A stretch of 64,000 bases of DNA from Andrena cerasifolii (lineage: Eukaryota > Arthropoda > Insecta > Hymenoptera > Andrenidae): the NCBI RefSeq assembly GCF_050908995.1, contig NC_135132.1, positions 925,001-989,000 on the forward strand, in the 5' to 3' direction. The notes beneath the pieces are model-generated. The model had not been told where the DNA came from. It saw nothing but the letters and a program-made list of their open reading frames with translations, and did no database searches. Both the position numbers and the translations under genes were made by a program. Shown piece by piece: positions 1-11,822 of the stretch. Positions within the stretch are counted from its first letter, which is position 1, and every line of letters begins with the position of its first letter.

Positions 1-56
1 TTACTAATACTAAAGACAAGTGTGGTCACTTATTAAATTATCCAATATCATAAAAT

Positions 57-1020
57 CTGTATCATCTTCTACTTTGATTATCTGTAAATATATAAAATCC
101 ACATTTTAGTGATTTTAGTTACAACTTAACGTACAATTTATATAGAAATAGAGTGGCATTTTGGTATTATAAGTGTAGAGACTACAAAATATGTCCGAAG
201 CAGGTGAGAGCGTATGTCAAAAAGTCTTGTTGCAGAAAATTTAAATGCTAATGGTAATAATGCAGCGAAAATGAACGAAGAGGTCCAATATTTTCAACAC
301 ACAATTTATTGGTTTTGGAATAAAATTAGTTTAATATGTTTATTGGTGAATTGAAATATTGTTAATGGGAACCTAAAAAATTAATGAATTAATGAATAGC
401 GTGGCAACTACTGTGGATTTTAATTAAAGTATTACAAATGTCTTCCACAAAAAAATGAAAAGCATCAAGGGAGATGTGTTTTCAGCGTACTTTCTTCACT
501 AATGTGACTTGCTCTACAATGCAAGCAGTCCACCATAATCTATTTTCTTAATTCTTAATAAAATGTCTTTTGACAAATTTTGGCGATTTACCTTATTTTA
601 CAAGTTTCCAGAAACTTGTGCGAAACAAGATACTCTGTCTATCTATCTAATCTTCTCCGGACAGCCTCCAAGCCTGTGCATCCCCTTCATTTTTATCCAT
701 CCAAGCCTGTGCGACCCGTTGAATTCTATCCCAGACTGTGCTCTCCCTTCATTACTGTAATATAAGCTTTACATAAAAACTCTAAATTGCTGGTATATAA
801 ATATCTGGCAATTTAAATACAATGCAATTTGTTACTACAATATATTATTTTGTACATGCATGGTACAAATTTCCAGAAACTTATGCAAAAGGAGATGCTT
901 CTCTGTCGAACCTTCTACGGACAACTTCCAAGTCTGCGACTCTGCATAAGAAATCTATTAAAAATATTTTGGAGACTTACCTAGTTAATTGAGACAATAA
1001 TTCAGTCTCTTATGTAGTGT
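57..1020 (+). repeat. Dispersed repeat, left copy (partner at 62081-62725)
   Basis: This AT-rich stretch matches 62081-62725 in the same orientation. Shared blocks include the ATCTGTAAATATATAAAATCC region, the segment around GTCCGAAG and GGTGAGAGCGTATG, and a block ending in TTACCTAGTTNATTGA. The left copy is longer because the part around 590-920 is expanded: the 'TTCCAGAAACTTGTGCGAAA' block recurs near 605 and 868. No reading frame is convincing and the family is not recognised. It may be a non-autonomous element or the remains of a larger one. Confidence 0.55.
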
Positions 1021-1189
1021 AAAAACTCGTGACATTTCACATTTGGACTCAACTTATTTGACACTTGACACGTTATGATGGATTGACACTTGGCAGGTTA
1101 GTTCAAAATAGTATACATAACTATATGTATAATGACGGACGACGATCCCTGCCGAATGGTCTCAAGAGTCGACAAATCGACGATCAAAA

Positions 1190-1760
1190 CATGTGTTAGT
1201 ATCGTTTTGGTTGAAAGTGTGCGTGTAACGCGTATACGTTAGACCGAAATTTTAACCGAATCGACAAAGTCGAAGATGCGACTTAAAGAGAAAAGACTGA
1301 TCTTTCTATTGCTTTTTTCATGAACGTTCTACGATGAGTGTATCACTTGCTAGAAGCAATTAAAGTAAAAAAAAAACGGTTTTTACTTCAAAGTTGAATA
1401 ACTCGGCCAAAAAAAATCGCACAAGAAATGTATTACTCTCTTTTTACACAGGAATGTAGCCGCTTTCGACTGGTGTAAATGGAATTTCTGTAAAAAAATT
1501 CATGCTCCCCGTGGAACATCGCAAAGTTGAAGAAAATTTTTTAAAATTGACCAAGTGTTCTTTATATTGCTATAACTTTGCCGAAAAGCAATGCATCTAA
1601 AATTTGAAAAAGCGGCTTAAAGTAGAGATTCCACGCTTTCGTACCATATTTTCATAATATCGATACGACTATTTTTACCGGAGTTATGACCATGTGAACT
1701 TGCCCCTATTTTTCGGGCTCCTAGAAGTGATCCTTTAATTAATGTGAGGAGTGTAGTAGC
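1190..1760 (+). repeat. Dispersed repeat family X, copy 1
   Basis: Matches 12810-13320 in the same orientation and 14935-15470 in reverse. Shared landmarks are the TTTTAACCGAATCGA block, the CATGAACGTTCTACGATGA block, CTCTTTTTACACAGGAATGT and GGAGTTATGAC...GTG. No conserved reading frame exists across the three copies. It is probably the end of a non-autonomous DNA transposon; the two other copies are the arms of a foldback at 12676-15597. Confidence 0.6.
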
Positions 1761-3224
1761 GACATCGACATATACAGTGTGTCTTTCATGTACTTGGCGT
1801 CGAGACGCTACCGCGTCTATAGATATTTAATTGTTTGGCTTTAAAAAATTCGCGTCCACTGCCTACCGCTTGTAGCAGCTCGCAGAGTCTTGGCTGCCAG
1901 GCTCGGCGAGCGCTTCAGAACTTTCCGCACTGTCGAAAATCCACGCGCCACGCCGAACCCTTGGTTTCAAGTGCCGTTTTCCTTTTCTAACTACCTTTTC
2001 CGTCTCTTATGTAAACTCTTCTGGAGTCGAGGTTTGCGCGCGGGCAGGACCGTGGTGATTTCTGGGCGCGCTATACTTTTTCGAACGTGCCACGCAAGAG
2101 CGTGGGTGAAAAATTTGACCTGCATCACGCGCAATCAGAAGACGACCCCCTTTCTTCGAAACATCTTGCATGTTACTTCTCTTCAGCATTTATCTTACGT
2201 ATAACATCACTTACATACCTATGTGTATTTATTGTCTACCAATATTAATTTTTATATTAAAACAAGCAATGACATGGTAATTATTGCCGTCAATAATAGT
2301 AATTATGATCGTCATAACAGTGAAAGTGTTAACTGCAATTTCATTTGCCATCGCATTGCCGGGGAAACATCTGGACATTTTTTAATGTAGCCTTGTAAAA
2401 TTTTACAGTCGTTATAACTGAGTTATAAACCATTTTCATAATTTGTACCACCTTCAGGTCAACCAAATGTAGCTTCGTAAAAACAGATGTTACAGTGTGC
2501 CATATAGTAACAGGATTTATGATATCCTCTATGAGCCAGGTATATCTAGGATTTCGTATACTATTCGCGAACTTATATCGCGATCGTGTCTTGCCAATCG
2601 TTTCGCAGATCGATAATATACATCGAACAGGTAGTACACAATATACCACTGCGGTGGATCGTGGAAAAAAACATGTGGATGGAGTCGACGTAGAGATATA
2701 AGGCCGAACCCGCTGTCTTTAAGTAGTGCGGAGTATAACCTTCTAGCGTGCAGGAAGGAACGCTCCGGCGTTCACGTACTTTTGCCTGCCACGCGCCGTG
2801 TGGCGCGCTGGACCGCGCGCAAGAACGTACGTGTAAATGGCCTTATTGTTTTCAAACGTCATTACAGTGATCTGGGGTGCGATTGGTAAACCGATCATAA
2901 AGGCGGGGCGCGGCTCGCTTACCTTGGCCGGGAAATTCCGCACAGCTCTTTGCGACGTTAATTTGAAGGAGACACATCCTACAATTTTCGAAGCTCGGGC
3001 ATCACAGCTGTTTAGCGGTCGTTGGCAGCCCTCCGAACGCCGGGCCAGTGAATAGGCGTAGCGGAATGCGTCCGTGAGGCGGTGTTGCCATTTCGTATGT
3101 TTGCGCGCGCGTAGGTTGCAGTTTACAGATAAACTGTAAGCAGAGCGTCAGCACGGGACCGTCGCTCATCTACTGTTTCGGTAAACTTGTCGAAACGCTA
3201 CCTCCTCATCGATTTCAGTGACCT
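1761..3224. other. No gene recognised; mixed unique sequence
   Basis: No convincing coding region or known repeat. The part around 2740-3130 is clearly richer in G+C and CpG than its surroundings and could be an old GC-rich repeat or a regulatory island. Short open frames of about 70-100 codons here lack any recognisable domain. Confidence 0.4.
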
Positions 3225-3830
3225 TGACACATATTGTCAAGGTCATCATTCTAAACAATATTTCCCTTTAAACTTTTTGGCGGTCGGCTTTGGTTTACGA
3301 GATATTCGGAATAAACTTTACTTAACACTAGAACTACCGACGGTTTCACAGCCGACGATATTAGTATTGGTTGGGGCTAGATCAGGGCGAGGGGCGCGCG
3401 CTCGCTTGCAGGCGCGTAAAGAATGGTAGCTAACCGATGTGAGTATGTGTTAAACTCAGTAGTTCTAGTGTTAACTAAACTTTTTGCAAACATCGCGTAA
3501 ACTAAAGCCGACCGCCAAAAAGTTTAAAGGGAAATGTTTAGAATGATCACCTTGACAACAATAGCGATATTGACCTAATCGCGCGATGGATGAACCGCAG
3601 TCCCATTTTGAACATCCCGAAACTCACATCGGTTCGCTAACATGCTTTACGCGCCCCCGTCCCTGATCTAGCCCCAATACAAATTCCGTCCGTTGTGAAA
3701 CCGTTAGTAGTTCTAGTGTTAAGTAATGTTTCTGCCGGATATCTCGTAAACCAAAGCCGACCGCCAAAAGGTTTAAAGGGGAATGTTGTTTAGAATGATG
3801 ATCTTGACAACATAGGTACGCATACGCTGC
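3225..3830. repeat. Palindromic repeat cluster around a TTAA-flanked MITE
   Basis: Three related blocks share a stretch reading TTAAACTTTTTGGCGGTCGG in one or the other orientation: about 3235-3320 forward, 3476-3560 reverse and 3725-3815 reverse. The first two form the arms of an inverted repeat whose centre is occupied by the 153-bp TTAA-flanked element at 3322-3474. Another copy of the MITE-type end (AGTTCTAGTGTTAA) occurs at about 3709-3722. A fragment like the MITE interior recurs at 7095-7170. Confidence 0.55.
3322..3474. mobile_element. Short MITE with TTAA target duplication, piggyBac-like ends
   Basis: The element is bounded by TTAA at 3322-3325 and 3471-3474. Its ends are inverted: CACTAGAACTACCGA on the left and AGTTCTAGTG on the right. 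TTAA duplication is the hallmark of piggyBac-superfamily insertions. At about 150 bp it encodes nothing and would need a transposase in trans. It sits at the centre of a palindromic repeat. Confidence 0.6.
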
Positions 3831-4823
3831 CCCGGTGGAGTACATATACAGGGTGTTCCAAAAATGTCGGAGTTCCTTGAAAGGGGTAACTCAGGGGGTG
3901 ATTTGAATCAACTTTTTCCTTAGCGAAAATATTGAACGAAGCTTCGTTAACGAGATATTAACAAAAACCCCCGACCAATCAGAGCGCGCGCCTTCCGCCG
4001 GAGCTCCCGTTGTAGCGTTGGCTACGCGGTAGGCGGCTACGCTTGTACTACGAAGGTACGAACAAGCAAGTCGGCATGCATCGAAGGAAACCGCGTTACA
4101 CAGCTTTTTTTTTAAGCAGAATCTTAAATAATAATTGTTTGAAGTGAGAGGACAAGAAATACGCAAATTTCATTTTCAAATAAGGCATAAACGAAAAGGT
4201 AATGTAACAAAAAATGTACGACAAGTGATCATAATTCATTATTGAGATAAAAATCCATAGTTTAATCAAGGCCAACATAACTAAATTTAAACAATAATAA
4301 TAGGTGTATGAATAAATTCTATCAGACTGGATTTACATAATCGGTATAAAGCAACCGAATTTCTATCGCAGATGATTGAGTTGTTTTCATATTTTTTAAA
4401 TCAAACTGTTATTAAACCCTAAAATCGAACAGAATTTATTTCTACGCCCGAAGGGGTGAGTGTTATTTAATTTATTAGTGATTATTATGTGTAGAAATAA
4501 ATTCACCCTTTCCTTCCTTTTTGGAAACCTGTGTCACTCTGTAGGTCACTGTGCCGATCCTGGTCATCGGTGGACGAAAAGATTTATGGTAGGGTTGCGC
4601 CCAGTGCTCAGCTGATCGCAGGTATACGACACCACCCGAAGGTAAGGATCGCAACGTCAAGTGCATCCGGGTTAATGTACCGAATATTTACTTCACTGCA
4701 CGGCCAATAACACTGATCACTAAATTTACTTTTCATGGAACGTGTTGTTCCTACGTTATAAAATTGGTGGCCCCGAAAGGGGCCGATTACTGTTAGTTGA
4801 GCAGTTGCTCGATGTGACCACCC

Positions 4824-5309
4824 TCAGCGTCTATGTACGCCTTGCGGCATCATTGACTCCGTTGAGAATAATCTTGACGCCAAACGCCGAATCGTACCCT
4901 CGCTGGGGGTTTGGATGTGCAGGTATTCTCGTGCAAGCGCTCGCACAGTAGCACTTGCGTTCCCGTTGTTCCAGGCGTACACCCAGAACAACGCGTAATA
5001 TTCTTGAGCGGAGAACATTTCTGGGACGAGATTGCTAGCTGACTGACAAGATTTTTTCCAAGCAACTTCCTCCACCCCCAAGTAGTTTCTCTCGTTCCAC
5101 CATGAGAAAACTCCCACCAGGACAAAAGGCTTTAGGTAAACAGACGCCAGCACATTTTTGAAATACACGTGCTTTGCAGAAGTGCAACGAACGACCCATC
5201 CTACACTTTCACAAAAGCCCGCGCTCGGTCCTTTTACTGCCAATGTACCCGTTGTTTCGAGATAGTCAGCAGACACCACGAGTTTGGGTTTGAAAGGGCT
5301 CGAAGGCAA
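4824..5309 (-). pseudogene. HTH-like (DUF4817-type) transposon ORF, left foldback arm
   Basis: A 161-codon open frame. The C-terminal third reads MFSAQEYYALFWVYAWNNGN, followed by AREYLHIQTPSEGTIRRLAS. This has the pattern of the DUF4817 helix-turn-helix found at the N-terminus of many insect mariner-like transposases (MIFVYG..NGN...A...Y....P...TI..L). No DDE catalytic domain follows. The upstream ~90 residues are not recognised and may be non-coding. The same frame occurs in the opposite arm (6200-6691), so the two are inverted duplicates rather than separate genes. It is unlikely to be functional alone. Confidence 0.45.
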
Positions 5310-6199
5310 GAGAAACGGAAAGTCTTCGAGTTGCTATAAAGAAGAAAAGGCATACCATTCCTGTTTCCGTTTTCGAATACCCTGAGTTCACGTCAGCTAC
5401 GAGGCAGAACCAGCTAAGCCATAAATTACCCAAAACAAATCATTCTCTACCGCCAACTCGCAGGACAATACGGTCATAAACCGCGATCCTGGCGAAATGC
5501 TTTGGCCGACCAGCCTGATTAATTTTAAATACGTCTCGCGGAGAGACACAGGAAGAAAGGGGGTAACTCGCTGACTGCGCATAATCCCACCTGCTTCGTC
5601 CTTCCTTCCAATTAAATGCAGGACCCTTATCTCTCGAGTATAAGCATGCGCTCGAATTTCAAAACAAAAGCACGCGTCCGATTGGTCCTAATCTAACCAA
5701 TCTGCCCTGTATCCCTCTGAAGCGGCCACTGTCTTGAAGAGGCCTTCTTCACAGCCATGTCTCCTCCCCAAGGCCCACCTTCTCTCGCACGGAATACGTC
5801 GACATGTGCTTTTGTTTTGTAATTCTAGCGCGTGCTTATACTCGAGAGATAAGGGATCTGTCTTTAATTTGGAGGAAACACGAAGCAGGCGGGACTACGC
5901 GCAGTAAACGAGTTACCCCCTTTCTTCCTGTATCTCTCCGCGAGGTGTATTGATGTTGGATATTACTTTTTAATTTGCTAGTTCACAAAATTAATCAAGC
6001 TGGTCAGCCAAAGCATTTGGCCAGGGTCGCGGTTTATGACTGTATTGTCCTGCGAGTCGGCGGTAGAGAACGATTTGTTTTGGGTAATTTATGGCTTAGC
6101 TGGTTACGCCTCGTAGCTGAGGTGAACTCAGGGTATTGGAAAACGGAAACTCCCTCATGGTATGCCTTTTCTTCTTTATAGCAACTCGAAGACTTTCTG

Positions 6200-6691
6200 T
6201 TGCTCTTCTCTTCGGGCCCTTTCGAACTGGAACACGTGGTGTCTGCTGTCTATCTCGAAGCAACAGGTATATTGGCAGTAAAAGAACGGAGCGCGGACTT
6301 AGGTGAAAGTGTAGGATGGGTCGTTCGTTGCACATCTGCAAAGAACGTGTGTTTCGAAAATGTGCTGGCTTCTTTTTACCTAAAGCCTCTTGTTCTGGTG
6401 GGAGTTAACTCATAATGGAACGAGAGAAACTACTTGGGGGTAGAGGAAGTTGCTTGGAAAAAATCCTGTCAGATAGCTAGCAATCTCGTCCCAGAAATGT
6501 TCTCCGCTCAAGAATGTTACGCCATGTTCTGGGTGTACGCCCGGATCAACGGGGACGCAAGTGCTACTGTGCGAGCGTTTGCACGGGAATACCCGCACAT
6601 CCAAACCCCCAGCGAGGATACGATTCGGTGTTTGGCGTCAAGCTCATTCTCAACGGAGTCAATGATGCTGCAAGGCGTGCATAGACGCTGA
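6200..6691 (+). pseudogene. HTH-like (DUF4817-type) transposon ORF, right foldback arm
   Basis: Inverted duplicate of the ORF at 4824-5309, but with stop codons: an upstream 71-codon frame ends near 6413 and a second frame runs 6434-6691. The HTH-like segment MFSAQECYAMFWVYARINGD and the P-S-E-D-T-I-R stretch are retained. It differs from the left-arm copy at scattered residues, so the arms have diverged since the inverted duplication. Confidence 0.4.
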
Positions 6692-7282
6692 GGGTGGTCA
6701 CATCGAGCAACTGCTCAACTAACAGTAATCGGCCCCTTTCGGGGCCACCAATTTTATAACGTAGGAACAACGTGCATGCCGACTTACTTGTTCATACCTT
6801 CGTAGTACAAGCGCAGCCGCCTGCCGCGTAGCCAACGCTACAACGGGAGCTCGGGCGGAAGGCGCGCGCTCTGATTGGTCGGGGGTTTTTGTTAATATCT
6901 CGTTAACGAAGCTTCGGACAATATTTTCGCTAAGGAAAAAGTTGTTTCAAATCACCCCCTGAGTCACCCCTTTCAAGGAACTCCGACATTTTTGGGACAC
7001 CCTGTATATTTAAATACTGCACTCCCTCCCCTCTGTACAGTATTTCAGTTAACTTATTGCGAAACAACGCATTTCACTTTCTAATTTGTCCAGGGTATTA
7101 GTATTGGTTGGGGCTAGACCAGTGCGGGGAGCACGTAAAGCATGGTAGCGAACCGATGTGAGTTTGGGCATAACCTAAAATAATTTTTTCCTGAGGAAAA
7201 GTAGGAAGAGGGTGCGTTTTTAGTATCTCAGGATCTGTGATTATACTCACTAATACAACCGTGCCAGGCCCGTGGCATACGT

Positions 7283-7650
7283 GGTATAGCAGGCTTGGGA
7301 ATTAAGTGAACGCGGCGGCCGATTTTCAGAGGCAACGCCTCCTTTCTCCCGCCGTGCGTCTTGGCCCCAGCGGCGGCCCGGCTGCTTGGAGCGCCTCAGG
7401 CCCGTACCATATGAACCACGCGTGACGCATTGAGACGACATTGTATCAATAGGTTTCCACATCGTCCCAGAGAGCACGATTTTCGATGCGTTTTTGTTTT
7501 GTCAACGCGCCACGCGCGGTTCACGTGGTATGGGTCTGAGACCCTCGAAACACCTTGACCGCCGCGGAGGCCAAGACGCGCGGCGAGAGAAAGAAGGCGG
7601 TGTCTCCGAAAATCGGCCGCCGCATTCACTTAATTCCCAAGCCTGTTGTA
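7283..7650. repeat. GC-rich inverted repeat (hairpin)
   Basis: The left arm at about 7283-7440 (GGCTTGGGAATTAAGTGAA, then GCGGCGGCCGATTTTC) is complementary to the right arm at about 7500-7648 (GAAAATCGGCCGCCGC, then TTCACTTAATTCCCAAGCC). The loop is about 60 bp. Both arms include C+G-rich blocks unlike the AT-rich flanks. No terminal target duplication was identified. Confidence 0.6.
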
Positions 7651-8347
7651 TAGTATTGGTTAAAAAAAAAGTATCCATTCAAATTGAAGCATAATAGTTG
7701 GTCACATTGTGGGTTAGAATATACGTCAAACGTTCACAGTCCTTTTTACTTAATACCTTTTTACTGAATATATTCCTAAACTCAAAATTGTTATTTTTGC
7801 ATGTTGTTTGATACGTACTTTCGATCCATATAAATTTTCGGTGAAAAAAAGGTTTCCCAGAGAAAAAACTTTACCCAAAACTTTAAATTACAATATCTCG
7901 AAAACGAAGGCCCATTCGACAAAAAGCCGAAATGGTATTTTCATACTACATGAGTACTACGACCCCCATATTCTGTCGTTCCAAAAGCGTTTTCCACATC
8001 CGCGGTTTCCCCTTGTCAGTGGCTTTCGTTCCAGTGTAGTTACTATGATCTTTTGAGGTTGTGCATCCTTTTTCTTACATTCCCCCATTTTTGTATATTC
8101 TGCTGTTACCTCAGAATTTACTACATCATATAGATCGCTTGCTCGTAGTAGGATACTGACCTAAAATTTCCATATCTGGAAATAATCTGCAGCATTGAGT
8201 TTTTCTATTTGATGCACATCTTCTGATGTTGTCTTATCCATTTTTATTTATTTCCTCTCTTTATATATCTTTTCCTTTCCTCTTTGTTTTACTACTTTCC
8301 TGGAATACACCACGTGCTCTTTCTATCGTAACTGCGTAGTTGCGTAC
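7651..8347. other. No gene recognised
   Basis: AT-rich sequence with no supported gene and no repeat partner seen in the window. Short frames such as the one near 7808-8056 have no recognisable domain. Confidence 0.4.
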
Positions 8348-9009
8348 GTTAGGGCTGTTCGAGTACTCGAATATTCGAGTTGCTTGAAATTCGGACCGAG
8401 CCGAGCCGAGTACTCGAAAAATGCGAGCGGCTCGAATAGAACCGAGAACTTTAATTTTTTCGAGCTGAAAATACGCAGCGGGCCGAAAGAACCGAGTGGG
8501 CCGAAAGAACCGAGCAGTCCGAGTATGTGGAGTAGTTTGAAGCTTAAATGTTTCGAGTATTTACGGAAATGTTTATCTACTGGATAATTGTTCTTAATAA
8601 TGTGAGTAATTAAAATGTAAACAACAAATGAAAATATTCTCCAACTATTGAAAATAATCTTCCGGGTATGTATGATTTAATAATATTCCTTCTTACGTTT
8701 TCCTTTATTTTTCTTTCTTTTTTGCTTTTTTCCTTTTTTTTTCGTTCATTATCAAACTTTAATCAAAATATTAACTGAATACGGAAATAGTAGGTAACTG
8801 AAGGGAGGGAATTAATAATAAATTAATAATAGTAACTATTTTTCGATGGAAAAGTGTGGAGATTAAATTTTTTTAAAATTTCATTAATTTCATCCTCGAA
8901 GTCTTCCAGCTCGTGGAATTCTTCAGCGTCTTCAGTAGTGGGCAATGCCCAACAAAAACTTTGACACATCATGAATTGCCACCTCGCTTTGTTTCTAAAC
9001 TATCTATCT

Positions 9010-9919
9010 AGGACCTCTCCTGTTTCTTCTATTCATTAACGACCTTATTGACATATTCTGGAATAGTAAATTTCTACTTTATGCGGACGATCTGAAAGTC
9101 TTCCGAACTATTCGTGATGGTCAGGACGGGGAGAAACTGCAAGACAACCTGTGTAGATTCGAGCGGTGGTGCACCGCCATCAAGATGCAGTTAAATACTG
9201 ACAAGAGTGTGTTAATAAGGACCCGCAGGGCTGTCAGCGTTGTAATATTTACCTATAGGTTGGGAGACGCCCCCCTGAACGAAGTCTGTGAAGCTAAAGA
9301 CCTTGGTGTTACGATAGCGTCAGGCCTTGATTTTCGTAATCATTAAAGGACAGTAACCAGTGAGGCGATGAAAACACTTGGTTTTATCGCAAGATTTGGT
9401 AGGCATTTTAGAAGAGTTGAAACACTAAAGCTCTTATATGTTTCTCTCGTCAGACCGCTGTTGGAACACGCGTCGGTGGTCTGGAACCCGAGACACAAGC
9501 TATACATAAGCTATGTTGAAAAGGTTCAGCATAAATTCTTGAGACTGGCCTCAAGAGCTTCAGGTAGCCTGATGCGTTTCTATGACCATGACTATGGTCC
9601 TGCACTACGCACAACAAGGATTGCCACCCTTAGTGATCGGAGGCTTGTTTCGGATCTGATGTTTCTTTATAAACTAATACACGGTCAAATTGACTGCCCG
9701 GAGCTCTTGGCAATAGTTCGCTTTCACGCCCCACAACGGCAACTGTATCCCAGGCCCCTGTTCGAGTTTAAGGTGCCTGGGTACCATAACTACACAGCTG
9801 ATCCCATTAATAGAGCTACGGATGCGGCAAACCAATACCTCACAGACATTGATATGTTCTCTACATCGCTTGATTCATTCCGGATCAAAGTACTCATTGC
9901 CAGTCGACTCTCCGAATAA
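9010..9919 (+). pseudogene. Non-LTR retrotransposon reverse transcriptase, 3' part (degenerate)
   Basis: From about 9010 a frame shows GPLLFLLFINDL, then LLYADDLKVF: the reverse-transcriptase Y-A-D-D active-site motif in a Jockey/CR1-type context. It continues in the same frame to an in-frame TAA at 9344-9346, then to an open frame 9368-9919 (183 codons). That frame shows the thumb/C-terminal region of such enzymes (KTLGFIAR, LYVSLVRPLLEHASVVWNP, HKFLRLAS). The 5' part, including the endonuclease, is absent, which is typical of 5'-truncated LINE insertion. The single stop and missing 5' end make it a pseudogene. Confidence 0.8.
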
Positions 9920-10027
9920 AGGCGGCCACACACGTTCCGGCCCGCATGTCCGTTTGGCCTGCGCAGTCCGGACTGTACAGGCCGGGCGGAACGTGTGGGG
10001 GCACTACGGGCGTGTGTGGACGCCTTA

Positions 10028-11058
10028 AGGTAGGATCTCCTACCCGCGATTGGTCGCAGCGATTTGACCCAGCGACTGGGCCTAGGCTGAATCTCCTTGC
10101 CTGCGACCAGGGGTGTGCGGGTAGCCGACTTTTCGGGCTCGGGACGGGCCGGAAACTTACGAAAGTATCGCGACCCCGCCCGACCCCACCCGAAATTTTC
10201 CGACTCGTCCCGAGGGCCAGGGACCCGAGCCTCGGGACGATTCGCACACTCCTACCTGCGACCAAGTCCATTGCCACAGTGGGGCAGAATCCCAAGAAAC
10301 AAGGAAACGAGTCAGAATTCAAAAGTTGGGGGAGGATTATGTATTTTTATATATTTAATGCTTTTTCCGTAGTAGCAAGGCCTAGATTATGTTGATTAGA
10401 AAACAAACAAAAAATTTGTTCAGAAGTTCCCGGAAGTGGAACTAAAAAGGGGATGATTGCTGTCAATATTTCAATTGGTTTCGTATGGAAAAAAAACTGT
10501 ATGTAACTAATTATTTGCTGTTACTTAACAGAATCGACACTACTCATTTGGGGCCCCAAAAATTGTTTTCTTTTATATCACCAACAATTAAAACACGCGA
10601 TTTAAAATTTTGCGCAAAAAATACATATAATCATAGACACGTGTTTACACACAGATCAGAAGTAGACGTCATGATATTTTTACCGCTTTTAGGTGCTCAT
10701 ATTAGTAGTCTACAGGTAACATAAAAATACATACTCCCATATCTTTTGAATTCTGACTTCTTTCCTTATTTCTTGGGATCCTGTCACACTGTGGCAATGG
10801 GTCGCAATGCAATTAATCGCAGTGCCCAGCCTGCGACTAGGTATAATGGGAAACAGACCCTCATCGCATTGTGTAGTCTCTCGAGTAGCCTAGGCTGGTA
10901 CTCAAACAGACTCGCGTCAGGCTCCTACGCCTGGCGTAAACCCGACGATCGCAGACGCTTGTAGGAGAACAGATACATGCTTTCCCATTGCACCAGTATA
11001 CTGCGACCAGTCGCTGCGACCAATCGCAACGACCAATCGCGGGTAGGAGATCCCGCCT
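10028..11058. mobile_element. ~1-kb MITE-like element with GGTCGCAGCGA-type ends
   Basis: Left end GGATCTCCTACCCGCGATTG near 10032 is the inverse of CAATCGCGGGTAGGAGATCC near 11034-11053. A second internal inverted pair flanks the core: CCCAAGAAACAAGGAAACGA with AGTCAGAATTC near 10290-10325, against GAATTCTGACTTCTTTCC near 10749. A third relative of this inner block is at 14337-14420. No coding capacity is seen. Confidence 0.5.
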
Positions 11059-11822
11059 TTAACTGTCTCCGGTGCGAAAGCACAATATGCTTAGGTTACT
11101 AGATTAGGTTGTCAGACTCATATCACTTTATACTATTTCCATGTTTCCATGTTTCTTGTATACTAAAGGGTTTTCCCGTTGAAAATAATAAATAATAATA
11201 ATAAACTACACGCTGTACAGATGTCATATTTTGCAAACATTCAGATATCATCAAGACACACATGGAAAAACCCATAATTTTAATTCTGACTCTTTGCATT
11301 CTTTATTTATTTATACTTATTCATTTTTTTTAACGGATAACAGCCTTTGTTAACAGTGACTCGACAGAAATATAGTCCATAAGGAAATGGCAAAAAAAGA
11401 AAGAAAAATAAAGGAAAGCGCAAGAAGAAATATTAAATTATAGATACATATGCGAAAAATTATTTTCAATAGTTAGAGAATATTTTCATTTGCAGTTTAA
11501 AATTTAGTTACTCACATTATTACGAACCACTATCCAGTAAATAAACATATGTATTCTAAAATATTCAAAACATTAAGCTTCAAACTATTCGACATATCCG
11601 GACTGCTCGATTCTTTTGGCCCACTTGGTATTTTCGGCCCGCTCGGTCCTCTTCGAGCTGCTCGCAAAAATTCGAGTTCTCGGTTCTATTCGAGCCGCTC
11701 GAAAAAATTCGAGTTCCCGATTTTCTTCGAGCCGTTCGTTTTTTTTCGAGTATTCGGCTCGGTTCGGATCTTCAAACCGAGTCAGAATCGGCCCGCTTTT
11801 TCCGTGTACTCGAACATCTCTA

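Larger units (their letters stand above)
3849..7004. mobile_element. 3.2-kb foldback DNA transposon, TA-flanked, ends CAGGGTGTTCC
   Basis: Left end CAGGGTGTTCC at 3849 preceded by TA; right end GGGACACCCTG ending at 7004 followed by TA. The arms are inverted copies of each other almost to the centre near 5745. Matches include 3849-4085 with 6775-7004, 4735-5310 with 6200-6780, and 5380-5650 with 5830-6130. The design (TA duplication, CAGGG ends) suggests a Tc1/mariner-type mechanism. Each arm carries a degenerate ORF with an HTH-like domain (4824-5309 minus, 6200-6691 plus). Copies of the outer arm recur at 15604-16275 and 17066-17977, and an inner fragment at 55640-55770. Confidence 0.7.
8348..11822. 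mobile_element. Terminal-inverted-repeat element with nested insertions
   Basis: The left end at about 8348-8725 is the inverse of about 11396-11822. Both contain the GTTCGAGTAC end, a run of degenerate TCGAG/CCGAG motifs, the AATAATGTGAGTAA block, AATGAAAATATTCTC and a T-rich tract. The interior carries a non-LTR retrotransposon fragment (9010-9919) and a separate ~1-kb MITE (10028-11058), so this is a composite. A third, diverged copy of the TCGAG-rich end is at 63670-63855. Confidence 0.55.
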
